Source: Clostridia bacterium (GTDB lineage Bacteria > Bacillota > Clostridia > Oscillospirales > Acutalibacteraceae). From it: a stretch of DNA of 6,655 nucleotides. The stretch's first letter is position 1; each line of letters begins with the position of its first letter. The notes under the pieces were generated by a model. It saw nothing but the letters and a program-made list of their open reading frames with translations, ran no database searches and was not told the DNA's origin. Position numbers and translations under genes: made by a program. The stretch is taken from assembly GCA_017519685.1 (NCBI GenBank), contig JAFWRV010000144.1:1-6655 (forward strand), written 5' to 3'. Of this stretch, positions 5,365-6,655 are shown piece by piece.

Positions 5365-6078
5365 TTACAGCGGTTTTTTTGAAATCTGCGCCGAAGGCCG
5401 CGGATATTTCGGCGGAGTTGATTTAGTCTTTTTTATCACAATCAGATTTCTTTCGGCTCCGTCTGTCAGACCGACAGGAATGATTTTATCGACTTTTCCT
5501 CCTAGAATATTCAAAGCGTTTTCCGCTTCGCGGATTTCGTCCTCCGCTTTCGGCCCTTTCATCGCTATGAATGAGCCGCCTGTTTTTATCAGAGGCAGAC
5601 AGTATTCGCTCAGAACATTCAGAGAAGCGACTGCGCGGGATACGGCGTAATCGTATTTTTCCCTGCGGTTGCTGTCTTTTCCCGCTTCCTCGGCTCGCAT
5701 GTGCAGAGTTTCAGCATTGACGCCGAGTTCATCAAGTGCCTCGGAAATAAACGCAAGTTTTTTTCCGGTTGAGTCAAGCAGAGTCAGATCTATTTCGGGA
5801 TTCATTATCAGCAGAGGTACTCCGGGAAAACCCGCTCCCGTGCCGACATCGATGACTTTCGAGCCGGGCTTAAAATCCGCCGCCGTCATGACGCTGATAC
5901 TGTCCGCGAGATGCTTGACCGCCGATTCATCGGGGCCTTCAATTGAAGTCAGGTTCATAACCTTGTTTTTTTCGGTCAGCAGACCGGTATATCCGTCAAG
6001 CAAGGTTATCTGCCTTTCATTTATATCAATATTCAGATTTTTAAGATTCTCAAGAAGTAAATCGAGATTAAAGTTCAT
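5365..6078 (-). CDS. rsmG: 16S rRNA (guanine-N7) methyltransferase RsmG (GidB)
   Basis: RsmG uses S-adenosylmethionine to methylate N7 of G527 (E. coli numbering) in 16S rRNA. The 237-residue product shows the family marks: NLTSI (42-46), the SAM loop VIDVGTGAGFPG (75-86), LLDS (100-103), YAVSRAVA (144-151) and the Lys/Pro-rich end KYPRPSAQISKKPL. I chose ATG 6078-6076, with AAAGGA nine bases upstream; an upstream in-frame TTG at 6105 would add nine residues without family support. The start overlaps the end of mnmG by 11 bases, so the two are likely translationally coupled. A terminator directly after the stop separates it from parA. Confidence 0.96.
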   Translation of the reverse strand: MNFNLDLLLENLKNLNIDINERQITLLDGYTGLLTEKNKVMNLTSIEGPDESAVKHLADSISVMTAADFKPGSKVIDVGTGAGFPGVPLLIMNPEIDLTLLDSTGKKLAFISEALDELGVNAETLHMRAEEAGKDSNRREKYDYAVSRAVASLNVLSEYCLPLIKTGGSFIAMKGPKAEDEIREAENALNILGGKVDKIIPVGLTDGAERNLIVIKKTKSTPPKYPRPSAQISKKPL

Positions 6079-6655
6079 TTGACCTGTTCCTTTCGAGCCA
6101 GACAATCAGAACCGTGATGTCGGCAGGGGACACGCCCGAAATTCTGGATGCCTGTCCGACTGTTTCGGGTTTAATCTTATTCAGCTTTTCTATCGCTTCA
6201 AGGCGCAGTCCGCGTATTTCGGAATAATCCGTTCCGTCGGGAATTTTCTGAACCTCAAGGCGTTTCATCTCATTTATCTGAAGCTGCTGTCTTTTTATGT
6301 AACCTTCATATTTGATGTCGATTTCAACCTGCTCAAATATTTCGCGGTCAAGAGGCGGTCTGTCCGGATCAAACGGAGCGAGCGCGTCATAATCAACGCC
6401 GGGTCTTTTAAGCAGCTCCGCCATTTTGACGCCCTTTTCCATCGGAGATGTTCCACGTGAAACAAGTACGGCGTCAAGCTCGGGGGTTTTGCGGATTGAG
6501 GTTTCTTCCGCTCTTTTTCTCTCTGCTTCAATATGTGAGAGCTTTTTCCTGAATTTTTCATAACGCTCATCGGAGACAAGACCGATTCTGTGACCGAACT
6601 CGGTCAGACGGCGGTCGGCGTTATCCTGCCTTAAAACGAGACGATATTCCGAGCG
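6068..6655 (-). CDS. mnmG: tRNA uridine-34 carboxymethylaminomethyl-modifying enzyme MnmG (GidA), C-terminal part
   Basis: The frame is open to the right edge; the C-terminal 195 residues of a protein usually about 620-630 long are present, so the FAD-binding region and start lie outside. The fragment begins with RSEYRLVLRQDNADRRLTE, a conserved stretch of MnmG, and continues through a charged helical region. It ends with the conserved C-terminal domain: AELLKRP, VEIDIKYEGYIKRQ, KRLE, KIP, and GQASRISGVSPADI. With MnmE, MnmG modifies the wobble uridine of certain tRNAs, and the C-terminal domain contributes to MnmE and tRNA contact. It is followed by rsmG with an 11-base overlap. A parS site lies inside the coding sequence (6449-6464) and is read as LVSRGT in a weakly conserved linker, so the site costs little in protein terms. 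Confidence 0.97.
   Translation of the reverse strand, partial: RSEYRLVLRQDNADRRLTEFGHRIGLVSDERYEKFRKKLSHIEAERKRAEETSIRKTPELDAVLVSRGTSPMEKGVKMAELLKRPGVDYDALAPFDPDRPPLDREIFEQVEIDIKYEGYIKRQQLQINEMKRLEVQKIPDGTDYSEIRGLRLEAIEKLNKIKPETVGQASRISGVSPADITVLIVWLERNRSNEL
6449..6464. promoter_or_regulatory. parS centromere site 2, inside mnmG
   Basis: This is a second perfect TGTTCCACGTGAAACA, identical to site 1 in all 16 bases and in the same orientation, 1102 bp away. It lies within the mnmG reading frame. Confidence 0.95.

Noticed and set aside
5669..6082. 137-codon + strand open frame
   Set aside because: It is the antisense shadow of rsmG, which carries all family motifs in the minus frame.
6079..6105. 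TTG start giving RsmG nine more residues
   Set aside because: The extra residues do not fit the family N-terminus, and the ATG at 6078 has AAAGGA at nine bases.
6295..6579. 94-codon minus-strand open frame overlapping mnmG
   Set aside because: It is out of frame with mnmG, whose frame is open and conserved across the whole stretch to the window edge.
1..6655. Replication origin (DnaA boxes) or CRISPR array
   Set aside because: I saw no clustered TTATCCACA-like boxes and no regularly spaced repeats. The origin is probably nearby but outside the window.

Overview
The window looks like chromosomal DNA from a Bacillota bacterium, most likely an anaerobe of class Clostridia, close to the replication origin. 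The main evidence is the minus-strand run mnmG - rsmG - parA - parB, which is the usual origin-proximal order in that phylum, together with two perfect copies of the Bacillota-type parS site TGTTCCACGTGAAACA. The taxonomic call below phylum is inference, since no rRNA or other marker gene is present.

Layout. Bases 1-1581 (+) hold the 3' part of a membrane-anchored HtrA/DegP-type serine protease, cut by the left window edge and closed by a strong intrinsic terminator (1597-1629). Bases 1630-2233 (+) form a self-contained locus. It has a near-consensus extended -10 promoter, a 10-bp palindrome over the predicted transcription start, a 44-residue hydrophobic acidic peptide gene, a stretch that folds into nested long-range helices (1894-2170), and a terminator (2197-2233) that also serves the convergent genes. 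From 2235 to 5246 (-) lies a tight three-gene unit parA - parB - CapA-like membrane protein with its own extended -10 promoter at about 5279-5307. Upstream of that promoter is the rsmG terminator (5321-5351), fused by 5 bp to a parS site (5347-5362). Then come rsmG (5365-6078) and the C-terminal part of mnmG (6068-6655), which carries a second parS inside its coding sequence (6449-6464).

How the genes fit. ParA (ATPase), ParB (CTP-dependent clamp) and the two parS sites make a complete chromosome-segregation module. MnmG and RsmG modify tRNA and 16S rRNA. The CapA-like protein and HtrA are predicted to be membrane-anchored with their catalytic domains outside the membrane. The CapA-like gene shares an operon with parAB, which may reflect co-regulation rather than shared function.

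The most unusual part is 1648-2233. One transcript of about 550 nt is predicted to encode a small amphipathic peptide and also contain an elaborate RNA fold: a 17-of-18 closing helix, a 12-bp helix, a 14-bp helix with one bulge, and a possible 8-bp loop-loop contact. I could not match it to any RNA class I know. The layout recalls dual-function RNAs such as staphylococcal RNAIII, as an analogy only.
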